A stretch of 44,966 bases of DNA from a bacterium. Lineage in GTDB: Bacteria; Deinococcota; Deinococci; Deinococcales; Deinococcaceae. The stretch is taken from the NCBI GenBank assembly GCA_021810505.1, contig JAJZIR010000019.1, positions 1 to 44,966 of the forward strand, written 5' to 3'. The stretch's first letter is position 1. Every line of letters begins with the position of its first letter. The notes beneath the pieces are model-generated. The model was not told where the DNA came from. It saw nothing but the letters and a program-made list of their open reading frames with translations, and did not search any database. Positions 1-7,476 of this stretch are shown piece by piece. Both the position numbers and the translations under genes were made by a program.

Positions 1-2
1 TG

Positions 3-311
3 CTCTACCAGTCGGTCACCCACTCGCGGGCTCAGGCCGCCACCGCCTACCTGCAGCGCGAGTTCGCCCGCCACCACGCCTGGGTCCCAGCCTCTCCTGG
101 GGGGGCGAGGGGGGTGCTGGAGCGCTATCTGGCGGCCTGGGGCCTCCCGGCCCTAGCGCAGCTGCGCGGCCTGCCCCGCTCGGGGACCCTGACCCGGGGC
201 GAGGCGGCCGCCTGGATGTGGGCCGTCTACCGCAGGATCGATCGGCGCCGCCTGGACGTCCGAGCCGGGCGCGAGCTGGGGATCGACGCGCCGCCTGGTG
301 CACAGTCCTAG
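3..311 (+). CDS. C-terminal fragment of an unidentified protein (5' end outside window)
   Basis: The frame is open from the first bases of the window to a TAG at 309-311, giving about 102 C-terminal residues. It is rich in Arg, Ala and Leu. Near the end it has a stretch reading TRGEAAAWMWAVYRRIDRR, which loosely recalls the last helix of an SLH domain, but the flanking residues do not confirm that. No catalytic motif is visible. The stop is followed after 26 bases by the next gene, so the two may be co-transcribed. I do not recognise the family; an internal GTG at 114 could mimic a start but is probably not one, because the frame continues upstream without a stop. Confidence 0.55.
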   Translation, partial: LYQSVTHSRAQAATAYLQREFARHHAWVPASPGGARGVLERYLAAWGLPALAQLRGLPRSGTLTRGEAAAWMWAVYRRIDRRRLDVRAGRELGIDAPPGAQS

Positions 312-337
312 ACCTCTACGCCCCGGGTAGGAGAGCG

Positions 338-838
338 ATGCCGAACTATTCTGAACTGTCCGAAGTCAGGCGTACCCTAGACCTGATCCAAAAGGCCTTG
401 ATCGTGCTCAGCGCCGCCGGGCTGCTCGGCCTGGGCTTCGAGTTGGTTTTGGTCAACCACTGGTACCTGCTGGCCCAGCTGATCCCCTTCGTGGCCATCG
501 GAGGCGCGGTGGCCTGCATGCTGCTCTACCTGCTGCACGAGCGGATGTGGACGCTGCGGCTGCTGCGGCTGGTGGGTTGGCTCCTGATCCTCACCGGATT
601 GGTGGGCGCCTACTTCCACCTCAAGTACAACCCGGCGCTGATCGCGGCCGGCCACCCCAACATCTCGGCGGTCCCTCTGGGCATGCACCCGTCGAGCCCC
701 ACCGCGCTCGGCCTACCCCACATCGCCCCCAGCCCGCTGAGCGGTCCCGCTCCGGTCAGCGCCCCGCTGGCGATGAGCGGCCTGGGGGTGATCCTGCTGC
801 TGGCCTTGGTCGGCCGCCACCGCTGGCTGATCCGCTGA
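338..838 (+). CDS. Small integral membrane protein of unknown function (166 aa)
   Basis: ATG at 338 is preceded by a GGTAGGAG ribosome binding site at 326-333, so this start is preferred over an upstream in-frame GTG at 218. The protein starts with a short polar segment (MPNYSELSEVRRTLDL). It then has hydrophobic stretches at about residues 20-37, 45-68, 73-93 and 142-160, which predicts four membrane helices. The loop between helices 3 and 4 is rich in Pro, Ser and Gly. I see no conserved residues that identify a family. It follows the preceding fragment by 26 bases. A 381-base non-coding region follows, so it probably ends its transcription unit. Confidence 0.65.
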   Translation: MPNYSELSEVRRTLDLIQKALIVLSAAGLLGLGFELVLVNHWYLLAQLIPFVAIGGAVACMLLYLLHERMWTLRLLRLVGWLLILTGLVGAYFHLKYNPALIAAGHPNISAVPLGMHPSSPTALGLPHIAPSPLSGPAPVSAPLAMSGLGVILLLALVGRHRWLIR

Positions 839-1219
839 GGGCGCCGCCTCCCGGTACCGAGGGTGTGCTTGGCATGCGGCAGGGTAACGCGCCTAGGAAA
901 AGCCTGCGCGTAAATCCTAAGCTCCTGTAAGCCTAGCAAACGCTGGGTTCGGTACCGGGCACTTGCGGACGATTCCGATCGGATTGTTCTGGCTATCACC
1001 GCCCTCTCATGGCCGGCGGCTAATCTCCAAGCGTTATTCAGTTCACCACCAGCGGGAGGTGGATTCGGGAAACTGAGCGATCTTCAGGGGCCGAGGTTTC
1101 TGTGACCGGCGCCCCCAAGGCTACCCCAGTGGTACAATGCCAATGTCAGGTAGGTAGAATCGGAGCTTCTCACGCAACCATAAAGATTCCCTGGCTCCGC
1201 ATTCGGAAGGAGAGGTTGG
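839..1219. other. Non-coding region with nested inverted repeats and a promoter
   Basis: No credible gene lies in these 381 bases; the minus-strand open frame that crosses it is a shadow of the neighbouring membrane-protein gene. An 11-bp perfect inverted repeat (CCCGGTACCGA at 850-860, TCGGTACCGGG at 949-959) brackets a shorter hairpin at 887-911 (ACGCGC/GCGCGT arms with an inner AGG/CCT). The right part holds an extended -10 promoter at 1130-1138 for the binding-protein operon. The inner hairpin has no T-run but could end transcription of the membrane-protein gene. Confidence 0.45.
1130..1138 (+). promoter_or_regulatory. Extended -10 promoter for the peptide-importer operon
   Basis: TGGTACAAT matches the extended -10 form (TGnTAnnnT) with TACAAT at 1133-1138. 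No good -35 box lies 16-18 bases upstream, as expected for extended -10 promoters. Transcription would start near 1145, giving a leader of about 75 nt that ends with the AAGGAGAGG ribosome binding site at 1206-1214. Confidence 0.45.
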
Positions 1220-2869
1220 ATGAAACGACAAGGGATATTGGGACTCGCCGTTCTTGCCGGGTTAGCCGCGGCGCCAGCTCTGGCCCAGACCGTCAATTAC
1301 GCGCTGCCCCCGCAGACGCGGATCACCTCGCTGCTGCCGATCGCGGCGGCCAACATCGAGAGCCTCTACGATGGCCAAGCCGCCGAGCTGCTGTACCGGC
1401 CTCTCCTGTGGGTCGACCACAACATCCAGATTGACTACGCCCGCTCCATCGCCAGCTCGGTGACCACCAAGGACGGCCAGCACTACTTCGTCAAGCTGAA
1501 CCCCAAGTGGCACTGGTCCAACGGCCAGCCGGTCACCGCCCAGGACGTAGCTTTCTCGTTCGACCTGATCAAGGGTATCTCGGCCAAGAACGCCGCTACC
1601 TACTACGCCTGGGGCATCGGCGGGATCCCCAACAACGTGGTCTCGGTCAAGGTGCTCAGCGCGCACGAGCTGGAGTTCGTCACCGACCACCCCTACAGCA
1701 AGCAGTGGTTCGAGCTGAACGGCCTGGCCCAGCTCTTCCCGCTGCCTAAGGCGTCCTGGGACAAGTACCCCGGCCACCCCTACAAGACCCTGCTCTACCT
1801 GCAGAAGAACCAGGCCAACATCCCCTTCTTCAAGAGCAGCCCGGTCGACGGCCCCTTCATGGTCAGCCGCTTCGTCAACAACCAGAGCTACAGCTTCGTC
1901 CCCAACCCGCACTACGACGGCCACAAGCCCAGCTACAGCAAGCTGGTGCTGCGCTACTTCACCAGCTCGGACGCCATCTTCAACGCCATGCGGGTCGGCC
2001 AGCTCCAGGTCGGCATCCTACCCTTCCACCTCTACGCCGAGCGCAGCCAGCTCAGCGCCTACACCTTCCACTCCGAGCCGCAGTGGTCGATCAACTACAT
2101 CTACGTCAACTTCGCCAACCCCAAGGATCCGGCCTTAAAGAGCCTGACCGTGCGCAAAGCCCTGCAGATGGCGGTCGATCAGCCGGCCATGCTCAAGGTG
2201 ATCGTGAACGGCCAGGGTGTCGATCAGTACGGCCCGGTGCCCTACCAGCCCTCCACTTACCTGAGCCCGCTGCTGAAGAGCGGCTACGTCCCCTACGCCT
2301 ACGATCCGGCGGCTGGCAAGGCCCTGCTGGAGAAGGCCGGCTGGCACATGGTGAACGGCGTGATGCAGAAAGGCGGTATGCGCCTGGCCTTCAACCTGCA
2401 GTACAGCGCCGGCCAGGCCATCTTCGAGCGCGAGACCCAGCTGATCCAGCAGGCCGCCGCCAAGGAGGGGATCAAGCTCACCCTGGCTCCCAAGCCTTTC
2501 GATACCCTGATCGGCGAGCTGGGCAGCCCCAAGACCTGGAGCCTGATCGACTACGGCGGTTGGATCTACCAACCCGACTACTACCCCACCGGCTTCGGGC
2601 TGTTCAACAGCCAGGGCGGCTCCAACCAGCAGGGCTACTCCAATCCGGTGATGAACCGCGCCACGGTCAACACCCACTCCTTCTACGCCACCAGGCAGCA
2701 GTCGCTCACCGCCCTGTTCGACTACGAGAACTACACCGCCCTGCAGCTGCCGCTGATCTGGCTGCCCGGGACCAACCAGCTCCAGGAGATCTCCAAGCAG
2801 CTCAGCGGGGTCTTCGCCCACTACAACCCCACCGGCAATTGGTCTCCGCAATACTGGCAGTTCAAGTGA
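1220..2869 (+). CDS. ABC transporter substrate-binding protein, family 5 (oligopeptide/dipeptide type), copy 1
   Basis: A 549-residue secreted binding protein of the SBP_bac_5 family, which captures peptides or similar solutes outside the inner membrane. ATG at 1220 has a good AAGGAGAGG site 5 bases upstream. The signal peptide runs to an ALA-Q cleavage site at about residue 23 and has no lipobox cysteine. Family landmarks include WHWSNGQPVTAQDVAFSFDL around residue 95, YVNFANP, and SLTVRKALQMAVDQPAML around residue 310. The length fits the family (500-600). It is the first gene of a unit with a close paralogue and two permeases. The specific ligand cannot be told from sequence. Confidence 0.92.
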   Translation: MKRQGILGLAVLAGLAAAPALAQTVNYALPPQTRITSLLPIAAANIESLYDGQAAELLYRPLLWVDHNIQIDYARSIASSVTTKDGQHYFVKLNPKWHWSNGQPVTAQDVAFSFDLIKGISAKNAATYYAWGIGGIPNNVVSVKVLSAHELEFVTDHPYSKQWFELNGLAQLFPLPKASWDKYPGHPYKTLLYLQKNQANIPFFKSSPVDGPFMVSRFVNNQSYSFVPNPHYDGHKPSYSKLVLRYFTSSDAIFNAMRVGQLQVGILPFHLYAERSQLSAYTFHSEPQWSINYIYVNFANPKDPALKSLTVRKALQMAVDQPAMLKVIVNGQGVDQYGPVPYQPSTYLSPLLKSGYVPYAYDPAAGKALLEKAGWHMVNGVMQKGGMRLAFNLQYSAGQAIFERETQLIQQAAAKEGIKLTLAPKPFDTLIGELGSPKTWSLIDYGGWIYQPDYYPTGFGLFNSQGGSNQQGYSNPVMNRATVNTHSFYATRQQSLTALFDYENYTALQLPLIWLPGTNQLQEISKQLSGVFAHYNPTGNWSPQYWQFK

Positions 2870-2909
2870 GCGCGCTACACTACGCTCAAGTGAGCGCGCT
2901 ACACTACGC
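2862..2909 (+). repeat. Perfect 24-bp tandem duplication across the stop codon
   Basis: Two identical head-to-tail 24-base units, 2862-2885 and 2886-2909. The first contains the TGA of the upstream binding-protein gene. Each unit has the palindrome AGCGCGCT flanked by GTG and CAC. The duplication lengthens the spacer to the second binding-protein gene and places a second in-frame TGA behind the first. Confidence 0.85.
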
Positions 2910-2946
2910 CTGAGACAACGTCCTCTTGTCCGAAAGGAGATCTCTG

Positions 2947-4632
2947 ATGAAACTACCCCGCCTCTCCCTCCTCACCCTAGCCGGCGCCCTCGCCGCCACC
3001 GGCCTCAGCTTCGCTGCCGGCTCCACCATCACCACCCAGCTCACCGCCGCCAAGATCGACTACCTGTTTCCGCTGACCACCACCACCAGCAACACGCTCT
3101 ACAACGCCCAGGCCATCGGCTACATGTACAAGGGGCTGTTCCACGTCGGCAACAACGGCGCCATCGACTACGCCAGGTCGGTGGCCTCCTCGATCACCAG
3201 CTCGGACGGCGGTCTGCTCTACACCATCAAGCTGAACCCCAAGTGGCACTGGTCCACCGGCCAGCCGGTCACCGCGCAGGACGTGGTCTTCACCTGGAGC
3301 CTGATCAACGCCGACTGCAATAGGCCGAACGGCGCCGGCACCTACGCTGCCTGTGGCCAGGGCGGCATCGGCGCCCCGGGCAAGCCGCCCACCAAGACCA
3401 TCATCACCTCGGTGAAGGCGGTGGGGAAGTATGAGGTCCAGGTCCGTATCGACACCAAGACCAACCCGCTGTGGTTCGAGTACAACGGCCTGGGGCAGTT
3501 CGAGCCCCTGCCCAAGTTCTACTACGACAAGTTCCCCGGCCACCCGGCCAAGACCTACGCCTACTGGACCAGCCACGGCGGGGACGTCTCCCTGTTCACC
3601 CACGCCCCCATCGACGGCGCCTTCAGGGTGGTCAAGTTGGTGCAGGGCCAGGAGTACGATTTCGCCCGCAACAGCAAGTACAACGGCCACATGCCCAGCT
3701 ACCAGAACCTGGTGATCAAGTCCTTCACCAGCTCGGACGCCGAGTTCAACGCGCTCAAGGCCGGCGAGATCGACGTCGGCTTCGTGCCCACCCACCTCTA
3801 CGCCGAGCACAAGATCAGCGGCTACAAGTTCTTCACCACTCCGGTCTGGGGCTTTAACTACATCTACGTCAACTTCGCCAACCCGGCTGCTCCCTACCTG
3901 AAGAGCCTGACCGTGCGCAAGGCGCTGCAGATGGCCATCGACCAGCCGGCCATCGTCAAGGCCATCTTCCACGGCCTGGGCGCCCCGCAGTACGGGCCGA
4001 TCCCGCTGTTCCCCAGGACCCAGTACGTCAGCCCCAACATCTTGGCCGGCAATCCCTACCCCTACAATCCGGCCGAAGGCAAGAAGCTGCTGGAGCAGGC
4101 CGGCTGGACCATGCACAACGGGGTGATGACCAAGGGCAAGGAGAAGCTCGCCTTCACCATGCTCTATACCAGCGGTGTCACTGCCACCCAGCTGCAGGAC
4201 GAGCTGCTCCAGGCTGCGGCCGCCAAGGAGGGCATCAAGATCACCCTGGCTCCCGCGCCCTTCGACACCCTGATCGGCGACCTGAACAGCCCCAAGAAGT
4301 GGGTGCTGATGGACTACGGCGGCGTCTCCCAGGGCGCCTTCCCCTCCATGCACGGTATTTTCGCCTGCCACAGCGGCTTCAACCAGCAGGGTTACTGCGA
4401 CCCCACCGCCGACGCCTTGATGAAGGCGGCCTCGCAGCAGTACTACCCTTCCATCAAGCAGACCCTGCAGGCCTTCTACAACGCCGAGAACTACCTGTCG
4501 CTGCAGCTGCCGGTGCTCTACCAGCCCATCAACTTCGGTCTGCAGGAGTCCTCGCGCAAGGTGAAGGGCGTGCAGGCCAGCTTCCAGGCGCTGGCTGACC
4601 GCTTCGCCCCGCAGTACTGGAGCCTCCGCTAG
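2947..4632 (+). CDS. ABC transporter substrate-binding protein, family 5, copy 2
   Basis: A 561-residue paralogue of the preceding gene, with the same family 5 peptide-binding fold. ATG at 2947 is chosen because AAAGGAGA (2933-2940) lies 6 bases upstream; the TTG at 2926 sits before that site and would add seven residues ahead of a clean signal peptide ending LSFA-AGS. Long blocks match copy 1, for example KLNPKWHWS.GQPVTAQDV, SLTVRKALQMA.DQPA and APFDTLIG.L. Differences include an insertion with three Cys after the SLINAD segment and another Cys pair near FACHSGFNQQGYC. The pair looks like a tandem duplication followed by divergence, possibly widening ligand range for one pair of permeases. 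Confidence 0.92.
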   Translation: MKLPRLSLLTLAGALAATGLSFAAGSTITTQLTAAKIDYLFPLTTTTSNTLYNAQAIGYMYKGLFHVGNNGAIDYARSVASSITSSDGGLLYTIKLNPKWHWSTGQPVTAQDVVFTWSLINADCNRPNGAGTYAACGQGGIGAPGKPPTKTIITSVKAVGKYEVQVRIDTKTNPLWFEYNGLGQFEPLPKFYYDKFPGHPAKTYAYWTSHGGDVSLFTHAPIDGAFRVVKLVQGQEYDFARNSKYNGHMPSYQNLVIKSFTSSDAEFNALKAGEIDVGFVPTHLYAEHKISGYKFFTTPVWGFNYIYVNFANPAAPYLKSLTVRKALQMAIDQPAIVKAIFHGLGAPQYGPIPLFPRTQYVSPNILAGNPYPYNPAEGKKLLEQAGWTMHNGVMTKGKEKLAFTMLYTSGVTATQLQDELLQAAAAKEGIKITLAPAPFDTLIGDLNSPKKWVLMDYGGVSQGAFPSMHGIFACHSGFNQQGYCDPTADALMKAASQQYYPSIKQTLQAFYNAENYLSLQLPVLYQPINFGLQESSRKVKGVQASFQALADRFAPQYWSLR

Positions 4633-4649
4633 GCGGCACGCTGCCTAGG

Positions 4650-4685
4650 CGCCCCGGCGGAAGCTCCCTGCTTCTTGCCGGGGCG
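4650..4685 (+). other. Strong intercistronic hairpin between binding-protein and permease genes
   Basis: CGCCCCGGC (4650-4658) pairs perfectly with GCCGGGGCG (4677-4685), and an inner GAAGC/GCTTC stem (4660-4664, 4670-4674) closes a TCCCT loop. There is no T-run, and it lies 18 bases after the binding-protein stop and 19 before the permease start. Structures in this place in importer operons commonly stabilise the upstream binding-protein mRNA or attenuate read-through; either role here is inferred. Confidence 0.6.
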
Positions 4686-4704
4686 TGCCGATAGGAGGCT
4701 CAAG

Positions 4705-5667
4705 GTGTTGATCTATACCCTCAAGCGCATCCTGCAGTCGATTCCGGTGATCATCGGGGTGGCCATCATCGGCTTCATCCTGCTGCACCTGCTCCCGGGC
4801 GGGCCGGCCCGGGCGATCATCGGGACCAACCACCCCAGCCCGGCCAAGATCGCCGCCCTGAACCACCAGCTGGGCCTGGACAAGCCCTTGGTCGAGCAGT
4901 TCCTGATCTGGTTCTTCAACCTCATCCGCGGCCACCTGGGGCAGTCCTACGTGCAGAACACCTCGGTGGCCAACCTGCTGGCCGAGAACCTGCCCCAGAC
5001 CCTCTGGCTGATCGGGCTCAGCCTGGTCATCTCCTTGATCCTGGCCATCCCGGTGGCCATCTACCAGGCCACTCACCGCAACCGTTTCGGCGACCACCTG
5101 CTCACCGCGGTCAACCTGTTCCTGTTCGCGATGCCCTCCTTCTGGCTGGGCCTGCTGCTGATCATCTGGTTCGGGATCGACCTGCGCTGGTTTCCGGTGG
5201 GTGGGATCGTCAACTCCAACGCCAGCGGCCTCTTCCCGGTCCTGCTCAGCCGGCTGCACCACATGTTCTTGCCGGCTTTGGTCTTGGCCCTAGGCAGCGT
5301 GGCTGGCTGGAGCCAGTACCTGCGCTCCAGCGTCCTAGACGCCATCACCCAGGACTACGTGCGGACCGCCCGGGCCAAGGGGGTGGCCGAGCGGGTGGTG
5401 CTGTACAAGCACATCCTCAGGAACTCGCTGATCACGGTGATCTCCCTGATCGGCCTGTCGCTGCCGGCGCTGGTCGGCGGCGCGGTGATCATCGAGAACG
5501 TGTTCAACTACCCGGGGATGGGGCTGCTCTACGTCCAGTCGGCCGAGCAGTACGACTTCCCGCCCATGCTGGCCTTGATCGTGATCATCGCGGTATTCAC
5601 CGTCGCGGGGAACCTGCTGGCCGACCTGCTCTACGCCGCGGCTGACCCGCGGGTAAGGTTCGACTGA
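4705..5667 (+). CDS. Peptide-type ABC transporter permease (DppB/OppB family)
   Basis: A 320-residue inner-membrane permease. GTG at 4705 is chosen because AGGAGG (4693-4698) lies 6 bases upstream; the frame extends to 4675 but that part crosses the hairpin. The protein begins LIYTLKRILQSIPVIIGVAI, typical of the DppB first helix. It carries the LPGGPARAI segment, and the cytoplasmic coupling loop DYVRTARAKGVAERVVLYKH with the conserved Ala-Lys-Gly. It ends with NLLADLLYAAADPRVRFD, the usual C-terminus of this family. It forms the channel heterodimer with the next gene, overlapping it by one base (TGATG). No ATPase genes accompany it here. Confidence 0.93.
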   Translation: MLIYTLKRILQSIPVIIGVAIIGFILLHLLPGGPARAIIGTNHPSPAKIAALNHQLGLDKPLVEQFLIWFFNLIRGHLGQSYVQNTSVANLLAENLPQTLWLIGLSLVISLILAIPVAIYQATHRNRFGDHLLTAVNLFLFAMPSFWLGLLLIIWFGIDLRWFPVGGIVNSNASGLFPVLLSRLHHMFLPALVLALGSVAGWSQYLRSSVLDAITQDYVRTARAKGVAERVVLYKHILRNSLITVISLIGLSLPALVGGAVIIENVFNYPGMGLLYVQSAEQYDFPPMLALIVIIAVFTVAGNLLADLLYAAADPRVRFD

Positions 5668-6575
5668 TGCAGCAGACCCAGACCCCCACCGGCCTGCAGG
5701 GCCAGACCGCCAGCCCCTACCGCAGCTACGCGGCCATCGTCCTCCGCTCCTTCATGCAGAACAAGCTGGCGGTGATCGGCTTCATCCTGTTGATTTTGGT
5801 GATCCTGTTCTCCTTCGTGGGTCCCATCATCTACGGGGTCAGCCCCTACCACACCAGCATCCTGAAGGCCCTGCAGCCCCCTTCGGCCAAGCATTGGCTG
5901 GGTACCGACGATCTGGGCCGGGATGAGCTGTCCAGGATGATGTACGGCGGCCAGAGCTCCTTGATCGTCGGCTTCGCCTCGGCGGTGGTCAGCATGATCA
6001 TCGGGGTGATCTACGGAGCGGTCTCCGGCTACATCGGCGGCTTCTTGGACAACATCTTGATGCGCGTCATCGACATCCTGCTGGCCATTCCGGTGCTGCT
6101 CTTGCTGATCCTGCTGGTCTCGATGTTCCGCCCCAGCGAGTCGCTGCTGATCATCGTCCTGGCGGCTACCGGCTGGTTCGGCACCGCCCGGCTGATCCGC
6201 GGCGAGGCGCTCTCGCTGCGCAACCGCGAGTACGTCGACGCGGTCAAGGCCCTGGGCGGCAGCGACGGCCGGATCGTCTTCCGCCATATCCTGCCCAACG
6301 CCATCGGGGCCATCACCGTGACCGCGGCCTTCCAGATCGGGGGCACCATCCTCACCCTGGCCGGCCTGTCCTTCCTGGGTTTGGGGGTGCCGCCCCCTAC
6401 CCCCAACTGGGGCTCCATGCTCTCCGGCGCGGCCACCAACTACATCTACCAGAACTACTGGTGGCTCATCTATCCCCCGGGAATCGCCATCCTGGTCACC
6501 ACCATCGCGTTTTTCCTGATCGGTAACGCCCTGCGGGACGCCTTCGACATGCGCTTGCGCACCAGCGGCAACTGA
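5667..6575 (+). CDS. Peptide-type ABC transporter permease (DppC/OppC family)
   Basis: A 302-residue partner permease. Its ATG shares one base with the upstream TGA, so translation is probably coupled. The N-terminal cytoplasmic stretch (about 25 residues) is followed by the first helix, then the family marker HWLGTDDLGRDELSRMMYGG around residue 75. The EAA-type coupling loop reads NREYVDAVKALGGSDGRIVF, and the end of the channel domain reads LSFLGLGVPPPTPNWGSML. The C-terminus DAFDMRLRT matches the family (typical DALDPRLR). The pair needs two ATPases (DppD/DppF type) that are not in the window, so they must be encoded elsewhere or upstream. Confidence 0.93.
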   Translation: MQQTQTPTGLQGQTASPYRSYAAIVLRSFMQNKLAVIGFILLILVILFSFVGPIIYGVSPYHTSILKALQPPSAKHWLGTDDLGRDELSRMMYGGQSSLIVGFASAVVSMIIGVIYGAVSGYIGGFLDNILMRVIDILLAIPVLLLLILLVSMFRPSESLLIIVLAATGWFGTARLIRGEALSLRNREYVDAVKALGGSDGRIVFRHILPNAIGAITVTAAFQIGGTILTLAGLSFLGLGVPPPTPNWGSMLSGAATNYIYQNYWWLIYPPGIAILVTTIAFFLIGNALRDAFDMRLRTSGN

Positions 6576-6588
6576 GCTAGCCGGCCTG

Positions 6589-6597
6589 TGCTAGCAT
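6589..6597 (+). promoter_or_regulatory. Extended -10 promoter for rpmB
   Basis: TGCTAGCAT fits TGnTAnnnT. The predicted start near 6604 gives a leader of about 29 nt that contains the AGGAGG ribosome binding site at 6621-6626. The box overlaps a GCTAG/CTAGC inverted repeat (6576-6580, 6591-6595) that starts at the upstream permease stop. Confidence 0.45.
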
Positions 6598-6632
6598 GCG
6601 TGCTCTGGGGCCCGCCCCTGAGGAGGTCTGAG

Positions 6633-6854
6633 GTGTCCAAAGTCTGTGAACGGTGCGGCAAGGGTCCGCAGGTGGTCAATGCGGTGACCCGCCGCGGCAA
6701 GGCCAAGGCTCAGGGAGGGGTGGGCCGCAAGGTCACCGGCGTCCACCGTACCCGCCAGCTCCCCAATCTGCAGCGGGTGCGCCTGCGGCAGGGCGGCGCG
6801 GTGCTCAAGGTCAAGCTCTGCGCCCGCTGCCTGCGCGACCTGCAGCGGACCTGA
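6633..6854 (+). CDS. rpmB: 50S ribosomal protein L28
   Basis: A 73-residue basic protein of the large ribosomal subunit. GTG at 6633 follows AGGAGG by 6 bases and gives the expected N-terminus SKVCERCGKGPQVVNAVTRR; the frame open from 6588 would add 15 unlikely residues. Two CxxC pairs (CERC near the start and CARC near the end) form a zinc-ribbon type L28. The core VHRTRQLPNLQRVRL corresponds to the family's RRFxPNLQ segment. It is a single-gene unit with its own extended -10 promoter and a strong hairpin after the stop. Confidence 0.93.
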   Translation: MSKVCERCGKGPQVVNAVTRRGKAKAQGGVGRKVTGVHRTRQLPNLQRVRLRQGGAVLKVKLCARCLRDLQRT

Positions 6855-6866
6855 GCGGAGCGCTCG

Positions 6867-6895
6867 GGGGCCGGGGGGCTTTGCCCCCCGGCCCC
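6867..6895 (+). terminator. Hairpin terminator after rpmB
   Basis: A perfect 13-bp all-GC stem (6867-6879 with 6883-6895) closes a TTT triloop 12 bases after the rpmB stop. There is no T-run after it, so termination by the hairpin alone is an inference. It ends 5 bases before the lspA -10 box, insulating the two genes. Confidence 0.65.
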
Positions 6896-6900
6896 TCGCC

Positions 6901-6906
6901 TATACT
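6901..6906 (+). promoter_or_regulatory. -10 box of the leaderless lspA promoter
   Basis: TATACT at 6901-6906 lies exactly 6 bases before the GTG start at 6913, so the predicted first transcribed base is the first base of the start codon. No -35 match is clear because the upstream DNA is the rpmB hairpin. Confidence 0.6.
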
Positions 6907-6912
6907 GCCCGG

Positions 6913-7413
6913 GTGTTCCGCGTCCTCCCGCTCAGCCTGATCGCCCTGATCCTGGCCGCCGACTTGGCGCTGGGAGCTTGGGCTAGGGCGACTCTGCAGC
7001 CAGGTCAGTTCCAGGTAGTGATCCCCCACGTGCTGGCTCTGGTGCTGGTGTACAACACCGGAGCGGCTTGGAGCAGCCTGAGCGGCCAGGTGAACTGGCT
7101 CTCGCTCCTGCGGCTGCTGGTCGGTTTGGCCCTCCTGATCGACCTGGCGCTGCGCCGCAGGCCTGCCAGCTGGCAGATCGGCCTAGCCCTGATCGCCGCC
7201 GGCGCCCTGGGTAACGCTGTGGACGGCCTGCTGCACGGCCGGGTCACCGACCTGCTCTACAGCGACTGGCTGTCTTGGCTGACCCTGCACCTCTACCGCC
7301 AGAGCTTCCCGGTCTTCAACCTAGCCGACAGCGCCCTGGTCGCCGGGGTGATCTGGACCTTGCTGCTCAGCGCCTGGCCTAAGCGGGCGGCTAGCCCAGA
7401 GCGGCCCGCTTAG
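6913..7413 (+). CDS. lspA: Lipoprotein signal peptidase (signal peptidase II)
   Basis: A 166-residue inner-membrane aspartyl protease that cleaves signal peptides of lipoproteins after diacylglyceryl transfer to the lipobox Cys. Visible landmarks are NTGAAWS (residues 48-54), GNAVDG with catalytic Asp104, and FPVFNLADSAL with catalytic Asp139. Hydrophobic segments fit the four-helix topology and the length fits the family (150-170). The usual Arg after the first catalytic Asp (GNxxDR) is Gly here. The gene is predicted leaderless with GTG as start and no ribosome binding site. Its likely substrates in this window include four or five lipoproteins, among them the pullulanase, the amylase-like protein and the RND adaptor. 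Confidence 0.93.
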   Translation: MFRVLPLSLIALILAADLALGAWARATLQPGQFQVVIPHVLALVLVYNTGAAWSSLSGQVNWLSLLRLLVGLALLIDLALRRRPASWQIGLALIAAGALGNAVDGLLHGRVTDLLYSDWLSWLTLHLYRQSFPVFNLADSALVAGVIWTLLLSAWPKRAASPERPA

Positions 7414-7419
7414 GCCAGG
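7373..7419 (+). terminator. 16-bp perfect hairpin enclosing the lspA stop codon
   Basis: CCTGGCCTAAGCGGGC (7373-7388) is the exact reverse complement of 7404-7419, with a 15-base loop. The lspA stop (7411-7413) lies inside the right arm, so the last dozen codons form the structure. No T-run follows. It is the likely end signal for lspA. Confidence 0.65.
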
Positions 7420-7460
7420 GCGGCGTGCCCGCCGAGCTCAGGGCGGCGTGCCCGCCGAGC
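7416..7460 (+). repeat. 22-bp tandem duplication between lspA and luxS
   Basis: CAGGGCGGCGTGCCCGCCGA begins at 7416 and again at 7439; 22 bases are identical with a period of 23. Each copy can fold a GGCGG/CCGCC mini-hairpin. The first copy overlaps the lspA terminator and the second ends one base before the luxS extended -10 box. Confidence 0.85.
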
Positions 7461-7461
7461 C

Positions 7462-7470
7462 TGCTAGAGT
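7462..7470 (+). promoter_or_regulatory. Extended -10 promoter of leaderless luxS
   Basis: TGCTAGAGT: TG at 7462-7463 and TAGAGT at 7465-7470, exactly 6 bases before the ATG at 7477. The transcript should begin at the start codon. Confidence 0.6.
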
Positions 7471-7476
7471 CTGGCC

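Noticed and set aside
930-965. Possible tRNA T-arm (GGTTCGGTACC)
   Set aside because: No acceptor, D or anticodon arms can be paired around it; it is part of the 11-bp inverted repeat.
610-999. 129-residue minus-strand frame spanning non-coding DNA
   Set aside because: More than half is antisense to the small membrane-protein gene and no ribosome binding site or domain is visible.
2977-4371. 464-residue minus-strand open frame
   Set aside because: Exact antisense of the second binding-protein gene, with no start signal and low-complexity composition.
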